DNA from: Raineya sp964654605
GTDB taxonomy: Bacteria > Bacteroidota > Bacteroidia > Cytophagales > Thermonemataceae
Reading direction: 5' to 3'
Assembly: GCA_964654605.1 (NCBI GenBank)
Contig: CAZZLW010000093.1
Span: 27,991 to 91,990 of the forward strand
Length of the DNA: 64,000 nt
This document shows, one piece after another, positions 32,201 through 41,318 of the stretch (position 1 is its first letter; each line of letters starts with the position of its first letter). The notes under the pieces were generated by a model. That model ran no database searches. It was not told the origin of the DNA and worked only from the letters and a program-made list of their open reading frames with translations. The position numbers and the translations under genes are program-made.

Positions 32201-33770
32201 TAATTATCAGGGGGTATGGTATAGGAAGTTTTGGTTTAGCAATTACAGACATAGTTTTGGTGGTAGTAATGGAGATAGATATGTATATGGTGGAGTAATA
32301 ACAATGGCTAAATGCGACAACAATTACAATCCATATAGTAGGGTAAGGGAATTATGGAGTGTAACAGAAAGAGAGCCAATGAGTGAGGGGACACAAGGTA
32401 ATAGGAGAGCATTTTTTCCTGTATATGCTAATTCACTTATGTATAACCAAGCAGCACCACCAAGAATAAAACCAAGTGATGGAGTATATTTTTCTGCTAC
32501 AAAACTAAATGTATTTTTCTATGCTAAAAACTATCATACTTTTGAGAGTTTGTTTTATGAGTTAGGGGGTAATTCACAATGGGGCGGATATATTGTAAAT
32601 TTGTTAAACGTAAAAGACATATTAGAAATACAGAATTATTTTCCTACAAGATTATACTATTCAGAAAAGCATATTAACAATAGTTTTATAGACAATTATA
32701 GAGTAGTATATCCATTTAGTTTTCAGGATTACGATTTAAGTTTGGGGAAAGGTACAGCAGTAAGAGTATTAAATAATAGGTTGTATATTATTCAGGAAGA
32801 TGGAGTAAGTTTAGTAAGTTTTAATGAAAGGCAAGCTATTAGTGAGGAAGGTAGTGTATATATAGATACTACATCAGTATTAAGTCCCTATCAAGCGACT
32901 TTGTCAAGAAAATATGGTAGTATTCATAGGGATAGTGTAATAGCTACAGACAATAGCATATATTTTATAGATGCTAAACGCAGGTCTATATGTAGGATAG
33001 AAGAGGGAGGAGTTAGGGATTTAAGTGAAGGTAGGATAAGTAGTTTTTTAAATGAGATATTTGATGTATATGGAGAAGATACGAGGGAATTATCAGGGGC
33101 GATATATGTAAGGAGTTTTTACAATAGGAGATATGATGAGATAAATTTTGTGATATATAAGAGGAGAAATCCTGCGGTAGCATACAATATAGTATTTAGT
33201 GAGAAGCTAAATGTGTTTATAGTACATAGTTATTTACCTGCAATAGGGTTTAGTATTTTTGATGATTATTATACTTTATTTGACAATGAGCCTATTATTA
33301 CATTTCCTAATGATAGTCCTGTATATCAGAATGGTTTATACAATATATATCAGAATGATGTAAGCAATATAAGGAATAGGTTTTACGGAACGGATTATCC
33401 TATGTATTTTCATTACATAGTAAATACAGATTATCAAATGCAAAAGATATTTGATAATATAACTATTTTATCTAATCATATACTACCTACAAGGTTGTTT
33501 TATAGGATTACTAATGAAAATGGTATTGTATTACAAGATACTATTTACTATGCTAATGGAATACCTTTGGGAGTGATAAATAATATAGTAAATAGAATTA
33601 GTTATAGGGAACATACTGCAAGATTTGCTATACCATATACAGATAAAAGTTCTAATATAGTAGGTAGGAGGTATAGGGATAAGGCAATAGAGATAGGTAT
33701 ATATTATGATACCAATGACTATGTAGAGATACAACGTATTATTACGTATTTCAGATATAGTTTTAGTTAG
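29274..33770 (+). CDS. Large tail/nozzle protein of the crAss-like phage
   Basis: A 1,498-aa protein of alternating beta strands with many Tyr, Asn and Phe. It opens with GFNKGLNKDVHISLLEPEFL and REAYNFRLY, an opening typical of T7 gp12-like tail proteins of Bacteroidota podoviruses. In the C-terminal third, NNRLYIIQEDGVSLV, DSVIATDNSIYFIDAKRRSI and FSEKLNVFIVHSYL are propeller-like blades, a pattern I associate with the same proteins. It would form the tail tube tip or muzzle. No enzymatic motif is visible. Flanked by ring-type and cargo genes, as in crAss-like phages. The large middle insertion (~400-1,050) may be surface-exposed domains. Confidence 0.7.
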   Translation: MSERPHQITGFNKGLNKDVHISLLEPEFLREAYNFRLYTEDGNAFITANLKGTELISSLTADFVPIGYVVAREFCYIFSHNPLTGEGEIGMFPSLDISNVALIGTAGVEINNLPISYTYKPLYNFYYPPSTNRTALRHTNFNFSLEYPVEAEARLDYDGSYNLYFVDFNNKIRVINTGIARQENGLYKLTERMYEPNNFFDTMLLILTSDEVAKIDYLYQEDIGRLRCATYIYHIAYSNDKINKTAIISSSMPVVVYERRNNSIDMGSEDSRYGNTEIAFSTSDNYEETFAQITNVMQVSGVDTQFRYMHVFFEIIYGIGNKEYGVYEFQEPIDITGNTISFKHTGLEPLNSLSDKAINIFYAQIATAKSIAQLDSRLLLFHTKTDDGEKQFKALENYAQRIQVRHIKVDLGKLSDFEYSWGNAYIEQTLPQLNLSNSGYQNPYHIYYNLGYHYGEIYQFGIQYILKGNVFSNVFLLSGADDLNCITSFSSLTNDKGIYRFPKRGVNGFDGSSFTSNLHTDHLVAMFPTFSFPDWNLTLPNPDENEANEFVRDNVIGFRLVRLERKKDCFGQGIVVPCYSVPPFKWGFNSEPLRELTVFYNYHYGYSTRYPASDLYYFVSNSTYRQRLSNFLRDSKNVRKVIPLPSGLLDGADRLEGTIEFNNFQSIIISQAYRDPFRVAYVSMDIIADERLYGSVLNNNDISFEVTGSYLLKPTYQFVTLTDFYNTGNTAGVSYCMQMAFFNEAYPPIFPHLAGNENDSYARINNYLFKGKSYFVYAGRPASNEKFTSQINTHDEGGFKIFHPHHSGGENGWVVPMQTNWNAYVGITLGYGWETHTAPLSRTGALEVNGVPTNLYFRDTALEELYTPPSLNMISPEPGDTSNPMDCYYLSIGTSGGYYYDPGKRYMNYDINYLDVPIHDRAWIVDLFTSSTGRTTNIYNWYDGLTQVKFFIPITLNLSKQEVASNSYFIRGYNGDNYQGVWYRKFWFSNYRHSFGGSNGDRYVYGGVITMAKCDNNYNPYSRVRELWSVTEREPMSEGTQGNRRAFFPVYANSLMYNQAAPPRIKPSDGVYFSATKLNVFFYAKNYHTFESLFYELGGNSQWGGYIVNLLNVKDILEIQNYFPTRLYYSEKHINNSFIDNYRVVYPFSFQDYDLSLGKGTAVRVLNNRLYIIQEDGVSLVSFNERQAISEEGSVYIDTTSVLSPYQATLSRKYGSIHRDSVIATDNSIYFIDAKRRSICRIEEGGVRDLSEGRISSFLNEIFDVYGEDTRELSGAIYVRSFYNRRYDEINFVIYKRRNPAVAYNIVFSEKLNVFIVHSYLPAIGFSIFDDYYTLFDNEPIITFPNDSPVYQNGLYNIYQNDVSNIRNRFYGTDYPMYFHYIVNTDYQMQKIFDNITILSNHILPTRLFYRITNENGIVLQDTIYYANGIPLGVINNIVNRISYREHTARFAIPYTDKSSNIVGRRYRDKAIEIGIYYDTNDYVEIQRIITYFRYSFS

Positions 33771-33789
33771 TAAAAAAAACATTACATAT

Positions 33790-34449
33790 ATGAAGTGCAA
33801 AAGCAAGTTTAATAAAAGGTATTTACAAAATGGCGATATAATAGAGCAAAAAAGTATATTAGGCTATAAAAGACATAGTCCTTTTGTAGATGAAGAATAT
33901 TTAGTAATAGATAGTCCTCGTGGCAAGATAACAATGAAAGAGGTAGATTTTCCTATATTAGGAATAGGAGAGAATGGAGAAAGTATAATAATGGAGCCAG
34001 AGAAAGAATATCAGTTTAGTAGTAAGAAAGTATTAGAAATACCTTTGCACAAGTTAAAGAGAAAAACAAAATTTAGTAGTGGTGGTCTATTTACTAATTT
34101 AGCCAATAGCAATCCATTAGCACCTAAACCTTTAAAGATGAGTGCAGGCAGTATAACGGAAGACAATGCGGATAGTGTATTAGATGGCTATAATAAAATG
34201 CAGGGAACAATAGGAGCAGTAGGAGCAGGTATAAAAAGTGTAGGTAGTGTATTAGGCACTTTTATCCCTGGTGCAGGTTTAATAGGAAATGTAGTAGGTG
34301 GTTTAGTAGAAGGGATAGGAACTTTGGGAACAAAGTTATTGTATGGTGATAAAGTAAAGAGAGCTCAAGATTTGAAAGCCTATGGTATTTATGCAAATAA
34401 GATGAGAAAACAAGAAATAGATATGAAAAATGCTTTGGGGTACATTTAA
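33790..34449 (+). CDS. Internal (ejected) virion protein with glycine-rich hydrophobic segment
   Basis: A 219-aa protein with a basic N-terminus and a beta domain with TMKEVDFPILGIGENGES. A KFSSGG motif near residue 97 recurs in the neighbouring cargo genes. A Gly/Val-rich hydrophobic stretch spans ~residues 138-180 (TIGAVGAGIKSVGSVLGTF, IPGAGLIGNVVGGLVEGIGT). Such segments occur in podovirus ejection proteins that form a channel through the cell envelope. First of a run of cargo-type genes. Role inferred from composition and position. Confidence 0.55.
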   Translation: MKCKSKFNKRYLQNGDIIEQKSILGYKRHSPFVDEEYLVIDSPRGKITMKEVDFPILGIGENGESIIMEPEKEYQFSSKKVLEIPLHKLKRKTKFSSGGLFTNLANSNPLAPKPLKMSAGSITEDNADSVLDGYNKMQGTIGAVGAGIKSVGSVLGTFIPGAGLIGNVVGGLVEGIGTLGTKLLYGDKVKRAQDLKAYGIYANKMRKQEIDMKNALGYI

Positions 34450-34473
34450 TTTTTATTTATCAAAAATGTTTTT

Positions 34474-34481
34474 TATATTTG
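34474..34481 (+). promoter_or_regulatory. -7 box (TATATTTG) before the cargo genes
   Basis: Perfect TAnnTTTG match 30 bp before the ATG at 34512, in a 62-bp gap. No clear TTTG at -33. Confidence 0.4.
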
Positions 34482-34511
34482 TTTGTTTTTATTACAAACT
34501 TATTTACATAT

Positions 34512-36455
34512 ATGAAAAAGAAACTAAAATACTATCAAAAGGCTGGCAAATACACAGCTATCAAGCCAAAAGGAGGGGAAACTTTTGAAGTCTATGAAGA
34601 GTTAAGCAATAAGTTTCCTTTGTTAGAAAAGTATAAACAAGCTTTTTACGAGTCATATCCTAATGCTCCTGAAGATGTAGCGAATAGTGTAGCTATTGCG
34701 TCTATGAATAAGTTTTTTCCTGATAGCAATGTAAAGAAGGAGTTTTTAACTAAGATGGGTGGTGGGGATTATTACAGGGGATATGCTTTGTATAATGAGT
34801 TTATCAATAGCAGTAAAAATCAGTTTGGCTTTTTAGATATGGGTACTCATCATAGTACCAAAGCTGATGCTGAGCTGGCAAGTGCAAGCGAACAAGATAT
34901 ATTTAATAGATTTTATACTGACGTAGAAGAGATACCAGAGCAAAGAAAAAAGACAAAGGTAAGGTTAGATACAAACTATGAACCATTATTATTGTCAAGA
35001 AGTATTCCCGATAAAAACTATAAATCGGGTAAGAGGGAAGTTATTTTAGGAAGAACAGAATTGATAAGAGATGATGAAAAAGCAAGAGAGTTTGAAAGAA
35101 GAATACAGGAAGAAGTATTAAATAAGGAAAACATCCCATTAACTATAAAAGTGAGCAAAAATAAAAAGCCTTTATTTAAAGATGATAACCCTTATTATGC
35201 TACTTATTATTATCCTGATGGATATGAAGAGGATAAAGTCGCAGAAGTATTTAATAATTTTGGTGGGATTACGGGGTTAAGAGATAAGATAAAAGGGGTA
35301 TATAATGATATGTTTCCTAATGAAATGGAAGGTTATGAGATAACCCCAGCACAAAAGGTGGAGAAATTTAAGTTTAAGAAAAGAGATGTAACAGCAACAG
35401 ATGAAAGTAAAAAGCAATTTGGAGGTTTAAACAATACAAATATGAAAAAGAAAATGCAAAAAGGGCAAATGTTCCCTTCATTCCCTACTGCTACACCTAC
35501 ATCAAACAAAGGTGTTAGTGATGCTGAATATAATTCTAATAGAGAGTTATATTTAAGAGCAGACAAGCTAATATACGATTTAGCTAAGTTAGAAGAAGAT
35601 ATGAAAGAAAGTGCTTATTACATTCAAAAAAATAAGAATTATGAAGCTGAAAAGCCTATATCTGCTTTGAAAAAAAGGAGAAATGAGATTTTAAGTGAGT
35701 ATAATTTTATTAAAGATAGAATAGGAGATGATATAGATGAGATTATCCCTAATGAAATGTTTAATCGTGTAATAAATTATGATTTTGCCAAAGGAGAAAC
35801 TAAAAATCCTAAATCTTATGAAATAGCTTATGATAGAGCTATTGAAATGACAACGGATAAAAAACAAAGTAAAAAGCAGTCAAAGCAAGAGTCAAGGCAA
35901 GATTTAGTAAATGTTTCTACAAAAGACTTATGGGAAATGCTAACCCAAAGTTCTTGGCAAGAAGCTAAAAAGCAAGGTTTAACAGATGGCAGTGAAGAAC
36001 AAAATTTAGCTTTAAGAACAAAACTTATAGAAGGCAATGCTGATTTGTTAAAACAAAAGTTTAGTGGTAAAGAATTGCAATTTGCCAAAGGTGGGAAAGT
36101 ATATGGAGCAAGTCATCAAGAAGGAGGAGTACCTGCGGTAGATGCTAATACAGGAGAACAAGTAGCAGAAGTAGAAGGAGGGGAAAGAATATTTAGTAGA
36201 GAGGATACGCAAGCTATGGAGCAGATGGTTATGCAAATAGCAAATGCAAAAAGCAAGCAAGAAGGCAATCAACTTGCTATGCAATTAGGATATATGGTAG
36301 CGGAGATGATTATGAAACAAATGCAAAGACAGGGCGAAGAGAATATGGGACAAGATATGGAAGAAATGCCTATGGAAGAAGAAGCTATGCCTATGGCTAT
36401 GGGTGGAAGAAAGCTAAAAGCAAATAAAGTATTAGAGTTATTAAATAGCTATTAA
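34512..36455 (+). CDS. Internal virion cargo protein A
   Basis: A 647-aa protein starting at the ATG at 34512 (MKKKLKYYQKAGK); the frame extends upstream but through the promoter. Residues ~86-125 contain YYRGYALYNEFINSSKNQF then GFLDMGTHHSTK, which reappears in the 36553 protein, so the two share a duplicated domain. Near the C-terminus, FAKGGKVYGASHQEGGVPAV, then EVEGGERIFS, matches a motif common in internal proteins of crAss-like phages. A Met/Glu-rich tail follows. These proteins are packaged in the head or tail and ejected. Immediately followed by a tRNA gene. Confidence 0.65.
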   Translation: MKKKLKYYQKAGKYTAIKPKGGETFEVYEELSNKFPLLEKYKQAFYESYPNAPEDVANSVAIASMNKFFPDSNVKKEFLTKMGGGDYYRGYALYNEFINSSKNQFGFLDMGTHHSTKADAELASASEQDIFNRFYTDVEEIPEQRKKTKVRLDTNYEPLLLSRSIPDKNYKSGKREVILGRTELIRDDEKAREFERRIQEEVLNKENIPLTIKVSKNKKPLFKDDNPYYATYYYPDGYEEDKVAEVFNNFGGITGLRDKIKGVYNDMFPNEMEGYEITPAQKVEKFKFKKRDVTATDESKKQFGGLNNTNMKKKMQKGQMFPSFPTATPTSNKGVSDAEYNSNRELYLRADKLIYDLAKLEEDMKESAYYIQKNKNYEAEKPISALKKRRNEILSEYNFIKDRIGDDIDEIIPNEMFNRVINYDFAKGETKNPKSYEIAYDRAIEMTTDKKQSKKQSKQESRQDLVNVSTKDLWEMLTQSSWQEAKKQGLTDGSEEQNLALRTKLIEGNADLLKQKFSGKELQFAKGGKVYGASHQEGGVPAVDANTGEQVAEVEGGERIFSREDTQAMEQMVMQIANAKSKQEGNQLAMQLGYMVAEMIMKQMQRQGEENMGQDMEEMPMEEEAMPMAMGGRKLKANKVLELLNSY

Positions 36456-36462
36456 AAGCTAA

Positions 36463-36536
36463 TCCCCCATAGCTCAATTGGTTAGAGCACCTGACTCATA
36501 ATCAGAAGGTTGTAGGTTCAAGTCCTGCTGGGGGAA
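36463..36536 (+). tRNA. tRNA with anticodon CAT (Met, or Ile if lysidine-modified)
   Basis: A complete cloverleaf. The acceptor stem TCCCCCA (36463-36469) pairs with TGGGGGA (36529-36535) and is followed by discriminator A. The D arm is GCTC...GAGC and the anticodon loop CTCATAA. The T arm is GTAGG TTCAAGT CCTGC, with one A-C/G-T type weak pair in the stems. The outer pair of the anticodon stem (C/A) is mismatched. No CCA is encoded. It sits between two cargo genes on the same strand, 7 bp after one stop and 17 bp before the next start. Whether it is elongator Met or Ile2 cannot be decided by eye. Confidence 0.93.
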
Positions 36537-36552
36537 CTAAACAAGAAATATT

Positions 36553-38982
36553 ATGAAAAAGAAATCAAAATTTTCTGCTTATTTAAGAAAACCTACGTAC
36601 TTAAGTGGAGGGTCTATTACAGGATTGTTAAGTAGTATGGGTGGTGGAAATATGTCAGATATAACAAACTTATTAGGGGGTTTATTAGGTAACAATCAGC
36701 AACAAGGTTCTGTAACCCCTGGATCTGGATTAGGAAGTATTGCAAAACCTTTTGTAGATAAGATAGAAGACCCTACAACAAATGCAATTCTTACAGGATT
36801 GACACAAGGAGCAGGAGGATTATTAAACTTATTAAATCAGAATTTAGATAAGAAAATGCAACCTAATGCGGATTTATTAGCGGAGATAAGCAAGGCACAA
36901 CAATCTAAAAAGTTAAAAGAGCCACAAGCACAAACATTGTTTGAAACAACAAGAAGTAAATATAGAGATTTAGTAGAAGCATCTTTAATACAAGAACCTA
37001 CGGATAGATTGTATTATAGAGCAAAAGGTATAGACCCAACAAAAATAGATTTTAGTAAATCTATTGATTTTGGAGATTATGATTTTGTTTTTAAGGACAA
37101 TCCTGTTGCTATGTCTTATGCAAAAGCTATGAAGCGTAGCTTTCCTGATATGGACAATCAATTGATAGAGGTATCGGTAGGAGGTATGCTTGATGATGAA
37201 GATAGGTATAAGTTATTTGATAAGTTAGGGAAAGGAGACCATTCAAAAGGGTATAATTTATATAATACTTTGATAAATAGGAATAAGGATAAGTATGAGT
37301 TTTTAGATATGGGTACGCAAAATACACATAGTAAAGATGGGAGACTTACAGCGTTAAGTGAGAATGATAGGAGAATGAAGTTTGCCTCGTATGAGCCTAT
37401 TGAACCAATAGAAGTTAAACCCGAGCCTGAACCTGAACCTATTAAAGAACCTATTAAAGAGCCTATTAAAGAACCTATTAAAGAAACAAAGGTAGAAACA
37501 CCTATTGAAGAAAAACCTGTTGAGCCTACATTAACAAAGCAAAAATTGCCTTATACACCTTATCAATTGCAAAAGCAATACAATGCTTTGCAAGGGTTAT
37601 TAAGTGGTGTAGATTTAGTGAGGGCAAGGTTATTAGGCAATGATGCTTTCAGAAAATTACAGAAGTTAAGAAGACCTGATGACCCTTTGCAAGTAAATGT
37701 AAAACCAGCAGAGAAAAGTACATTAGAAAATGAAAAGAGAACGATAGATGAAAATATAGACAAGGGATTAAGAGTAGTTAAAGGAGCAACAGGAAACTTG
37801 CAGAGTTTATTGTCTTCAGCACAAAATATGATTGGTAAGGGAGTAGAAGCAAAGCAAAAGTTAATGACAGAAGAAGAAAATAGGTTTAAGAATGATTACT
37901 ATAACAGAGAGTTTCAGCAATTAAAGGATATAGATGTACAAAATCAATTGTATAAAAGACAACAAAATAAAGAGATGTATGATGAAGCAAAAGAGAATTT
38001 GAAAAATGCGGCATTAAAAGCATCTATGATGCAACAACAAAATTTGCAAAAATTAAATAATATATTAAGTGAAAATTTACAGAATAGACGTTTGCATAGT
38101 AAGCAGGTATATGATTCTATGCGGGTTTATCGTGGAGCAAAGCAAGACTATTTAAATCAAATGAAAGCCTCTAACCCTGAATTTTTTTACAAGAAAGATA
38201 ATAATGGAAATTATGTAAAGACAAGTGCAGAAGAGCAACAAAAGATGCTTGCACAATGGGAAAAAGATTTTGATACGGAAGCAGGTAAAGAATATGCTAA
38301 TCTTGTTAATGATGCAATGAATTATGGAGGTAAAGGATTTTTAGGAGCATTTAGACGTAACAAAGGTTATTTACCATATAGTATTGAAGAAAGCAATGAT
38401 AATACACGTACTTTGGAAAGTGGTACTATAAATGAACAAAATAATACAAATAATACAACTACAAATAATAGTGTATTATCTAATAATCAAAACACACAAT
38501 ATAGTAATAACAATCAACAAAGGTATAATAGCATAGCAACAGACAACTATAATATAGGGGTTAATTTATTTTCAGGAAATAGTAGAATACAAACACCTTC
38601 TATTATATCTAATCAAAATACTACCTCTAATAACAATATATTTTCTAATAGTAATACAAACCCTAATTTGCAAATGCTATATCCTTACCTATTTGGATAT
38701 AACAATAATAAAGTATATCAGGGTTCAGGGAAAATGGATATAGACAATGAGTATAGAGAGGTAATGCAATTGATGAAACTTTTACAAGATAAAGAGCAAA
38801 GCAGTAAGAAAAGTAAAGGAAATAATGTTGTTATCAATAATAGTTATTTAGATAGGCTTATCGCAAATTTGCAAAAGACAGATGCTTTAATGATAGCCCA
38901 GGACAATCAGTTCAGGCAAAACATTTATGATAGCATTAGACGTGCTACAGATGTAGCAAGAAGCACATTCTTAAAAATGTAA
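36553..38982 (+). CDS. Internal virion cargo protein B
   Basis: An 809-aa protein. It has a Lys-rich start and a YLSGGSITGLLSSMGGG segment. Residues ~230-262 repeat the domain of the 34512 protein (HSKGYNLYNTLINRNKDKY then EFLDMGTQN). Then comes a Pro/Glu/Lys spacer (residues ~285-325) with four KEPI repeats, a long helical region (~400-560, for example QQLKDIDVQNQLYKRQQNKEM), and an Asn/Gln/Ser-rich low-complexity stretch (~630-720). The C-terminus is helical. No enzyme motif. Composition and order fit an ejected internal protein. Together with its paralogue it probably builds the same internal structure. Confidence 0.6.
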   Translation: MKKKSKFSAYLRKPTYLSGGSITGLLSSMGGGNMSDITNLLGGLLGNNQQQGSVTPGSGLGSIAKPFVDKIEDPTTNAILTGLTQGAGGLLNLLNQNLDKKMQPNADLLAEISKAQQSKKLKEPQAQTLFETTRSKYRDLVEASLIQEPTDRLYYRAKGIDPTKIDFSKSIDFGDYDFVFKDNPVAMSYAKAMKRSFPDMDNQLIEVSVGGMLDDEDRYKLFDKLGKGDHSKGYNLYNTLINRNKDKYEFLDMGTQNTHSKDGRLTALSENDRRMKFASYEPIEPIEVKPEPEPEPIKEPIKEPIKEPIKETKVETPIEEKPVEPTLTKQKLPYTPYQLQKQYNALQGLLSGVDLVRARLLGNDAFRKLQKLRRPDDPLQVNVKPAEKSTLENEKRTIDENIDKGLRVVKGATGNLQSLLSSAQNMIGKGVEAKQKLMTEEENRFKNDYYNREFQQLKDIDVQNQLYKRQQNKEMYDEAKENLKNAALKASMMQQQNLQKLNNILSENLQNRRLHSKQVYDSMRVYRGAKQDYLNQMKASNPEFFYKKDNNGNYVKTSAEEQQKMLAQWEKDFDTEAGKEYANLVNDAMNYGGKGFLGAFRRNKGYLPYSIEESNDNTRTLESGTINEQNNTNNTTTNNSVLSNNQNTQYSNNNQQRYNSIATDNYNIGVNLFSGNSRIQTPSIISNQNTTSNNNIFSNSNTNPNLQMLYPYLFGYNNNKVYQGSGKMDIDNEYREVMQLMKLLQDKEQSSKKSKGNNVVINNSYLDRLIANLQKTDALMIAQDNQFRQNIYDSIRRATDVARSTFLKM
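37435..37482 (+). repeat. Four tandem 12-bp repeats encoding KEPI
   Basis: The unit GA(A/G)CCTATTAAA occurs four times in a row inside the 36553 gene and encodes E-P-I-K repeats in the Pro-rich spacer. Copy number could vary between strains. Confidence 0.8.
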
Positions 38983-38987
38983 ATAGT

Positions 38988-41297
38988 ATGTCTTACAAAA
39001 AATATGTAAATAATAAACCTATACCAAAATTTGATTTAGGGGGTTTATATTTTCCTTATGGTACTACCATAGATGACCCAAGGAACCCTATGAACTATTA
39101 CGCAATAGACTATGTTCCTTTGCCTTATATGCCTTATGATTTAGAAAGTGAATTAGAATTATTAAAAGAACCTACTATTCCTAAACCTAATTTAGATTTT
39201 GGTAAATTAAGAGAAAAGTTAGATAAAGACTTACTGCCTGCTGAAAAAGAAGCTGTTTTAAGTCAATTTGACAATTTAGTAAGAGAAGCTACACAAATAG
39301 CAGTATTTAATCCTTATGCAAACTTTGACCAAAACTTTATCAATCTTAATCATAAAATAAACGAGTTTGTTCATAATGCAGTATTACAAAGAGCAATAGA
39401 CAATAAAAGAAACTTTGAAAAAACAGGTACAGAGCTTATCAAAACATCAGATAGCTATGCCTTAGACCCTACAGGTATTCCTATGCCTATTACAAATGGA
39501 CAAGTAGTAAAGCACTATACACAAACAGAATTTTACAGAGACCCTTTGTATAGTTCTATATCCAGAGCTGACAATGTAAATGGAGTATCTTTGGCTAATA
39601 ATACTTCATTTACCGTAGCAGACCAAAAGTCTTTTTACGATTATTTAGATAAAGTAACTAATACAAAAAGCGATACAAAAGCAAGAGGACACGAAGGAGG
39701 AGGTTATAGAATAGGAGCTACCTTTTTTGAAGCAACGCCTATTATACATACAAGACAAGGCTATGATTTTCATTTAGAGAATAATTTGAGGCAGATGACA
39801 GAAGTAAAAGCAAAAATATTAACTGCTTTTCAAAATGCTAATAGTTTAGAAGATATGGAAAGAGATTTGCTTTCTATGTCTAATGAAAGTGTAGTAAATT
39901 CTTTTAAGACTAACTTACAAAAGGCAAAGCGTTTAGTAGCCAGCGATATGAATGAATATATTAAGCTTGCAGAAGGAATGAAATTAAAAAAGGAAGAAGA
40001 TATAACACAAGCACAAAAACAACTTGAAGTTATTAAAGAGAAATTAGAAAATAACCCTAATGATGAAGGATTATTACAACAAAAGGCTTATTATGAGGGA
40101 ATAGTAAAAAATAAAGACAAAAGTGATGTATTTAAGTTTAATAATATTAAAAATGCTATTGATTTAATTTCTAAAAATGTACCTAAACAATATGCAGAAG
40201 GATTAGCCAATTTATTAGCCCAAGAAGACCCTTTGCGTTTGCAATATGCAATTAGAGCTTTAAGGAAAGACCCTAATTATGCTATCAATCATATTGCTTC
40301 ATCACCTTTTTTAAGAGCTTTGTATAGCTTAAAGAAACCTGAATTATTTAATGCAGTAGTACAAAACATTGGCAGTAGTTTAGAAGCTATGGACGTATTT
40401 GTAGGAACAAATATCTTTACAAATACTATGGACGTATTTAGAGCTCAAAAGATAGAGCTTATAGACAAGCGACAAGATAAATACATAGAAACACTTAATT
40501 TAGAACGTGTAGGTGGTGGTTCAAGACAACAAGAAGATGCCTTGTTTAATTCAGTAGCCTATAATATTTTGACAGGAGCAGGTACAAAATATGAAGAAGA
40601 AGACAAGAAAGCTATGTCTGTGCAAGAAGCTACTTCATTTTTTGGTATAACTTCAGCAGATATAGATGACAATGCAAAACAAGGAGAAGGTAGTGTATCT
40701 GTGTATAGAAAAGAGGAAGGGTTAAGTGGAATACTTGTAGATAGAATAAGAGATGGATTGTATATGAAAAAACAAGGAGATAAAACTTATTCAGGATTTG
40801 TCCCAGGTAAAAACGTAGGAACGGTATATGCTATATTAGAAAATGGTGAAAGAGTAAAAATAGACCCAAATAGTTTTCCACAAGGAGAAGTTATATCAAT
40901 ATCAGATGTACAAAGTGCTAATTTAACATCAATATCTACTAAAAGTGGAGTGGTATCTATTCCTACTATTACTGCTATACCTAATGCTAATGGAAATAAT
41001 TACAAAGTAAATGTTACGTACAGAAACGGAGAAACAAAAAGTATAAATTTAGGAAATGTAAAACTTTTTGAGGCAGTAGCTAATAACACAACTCAATACA
41101 ACATTACTAACGTAAAGGCTAAAAAGGAAACATCAAGCATTAACGATAACGAACGTTTTGTAGATGAGTTACGTCATAAAGCCCAAGATAAAAAAGGAAC
41201 AGCTTTAGAAAATAGAACCATACACGATAATTTAGATGGTAATCAAACAAAATTTCATACACCCTATAATAGTAAAATACAAAGTGGGTTAAAATAA
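38988..41297 (+). CDS. Internal virion cargo protein C
   Basis: A 769-aa protein. Near the N-terminus, IPKFDLGGLYFPYG has the (K)FxxGG motif seen in adjacent cargo proteins. Mostly helical and charged in the middle (~residues 330-390, KKEEDITQAQKQLEVIKEKL). A C-terminal beta domain (~570-700) includes GTVYAILENGERVKIDPNSF and NNYKVNVTYRNGETKSI. No membrane segment or catalytic motif recognised. Position between cargo protein B and the giant proteins matches the internal-protein run of crAss-like phages. It ends 21 bp before the 2,848-aa gene. Confidence 0.55.
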   Translation: MSYKKYVNNKPIPKFDLGGLYFPYGTTIDDPRNPMNYYAIDYVPLPYMPYDLESELELLKEPTIPKPNLDFGKLREKLDKDLLPAEKEAVLSQFDNLVREATQIAVFNPYANFDQNFINLNHKINEFVHNAVLQRAIDNKRNFEKTGTELIKTSDSYALDPTGIPMPITNGQVVKHYTQTEFYRDPLYSSISRADNVNGVSLANNTSFTVADQKSFYDYLDKVTNTKSDTKARGHEGGGYRIGATFFEATPIIHTRQGYDFHLENNLRQMTEVKAKILTAFQNANSLEDMERDLLSMSNESVVNSFKTNLQKAKRLVASDMNEYIKLAEGMKLKKEEDITQAQKQLEVIKEKLENNPNDEGLLQQKAYYEGIVKNKDKSDVFKFNNIKNAIDLISKNVPKQYAEGLANLLAQEDPLRLQYAIRALRKDPNYAINHIASSPFLRALYSLKKPELFNAVVQNIGSSLEAMDVFVGTNIFTNTMDVFRAQKIELIDKRQDKYIETLNLERVGGGSRQQEDALFNSVAYNILTGAGTKYEEEDKKAMSVQEATSFFGITSADIDDNAKQGEGSVSVYRKEEGLSGILVDRIRDGLYMKKQGDKTYSGFVPGKNVGTVYAILENGERVKIDPNSFPQGEVISISDVQSANLTSISTKSGVVSIPTITAIPNANGNNYKVNVTYRNGETKSINLGNVKLFEAVANNTTQYNITNVKAKKETSSINDNERFVDELRHKAQDKKGTALENRTIHDNLDGNQTKFHTPYNSKIQSGLK

Positions 41298-41318
41298 AAA
41301 TTAGACAAATACAACGAT

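Noticed and set aside
36463..36536. tRNA as an integration (att) site
   Set aside because: It lies inside the structural gene block, with no integrase near and no second partial tRNA copy seen in the window.
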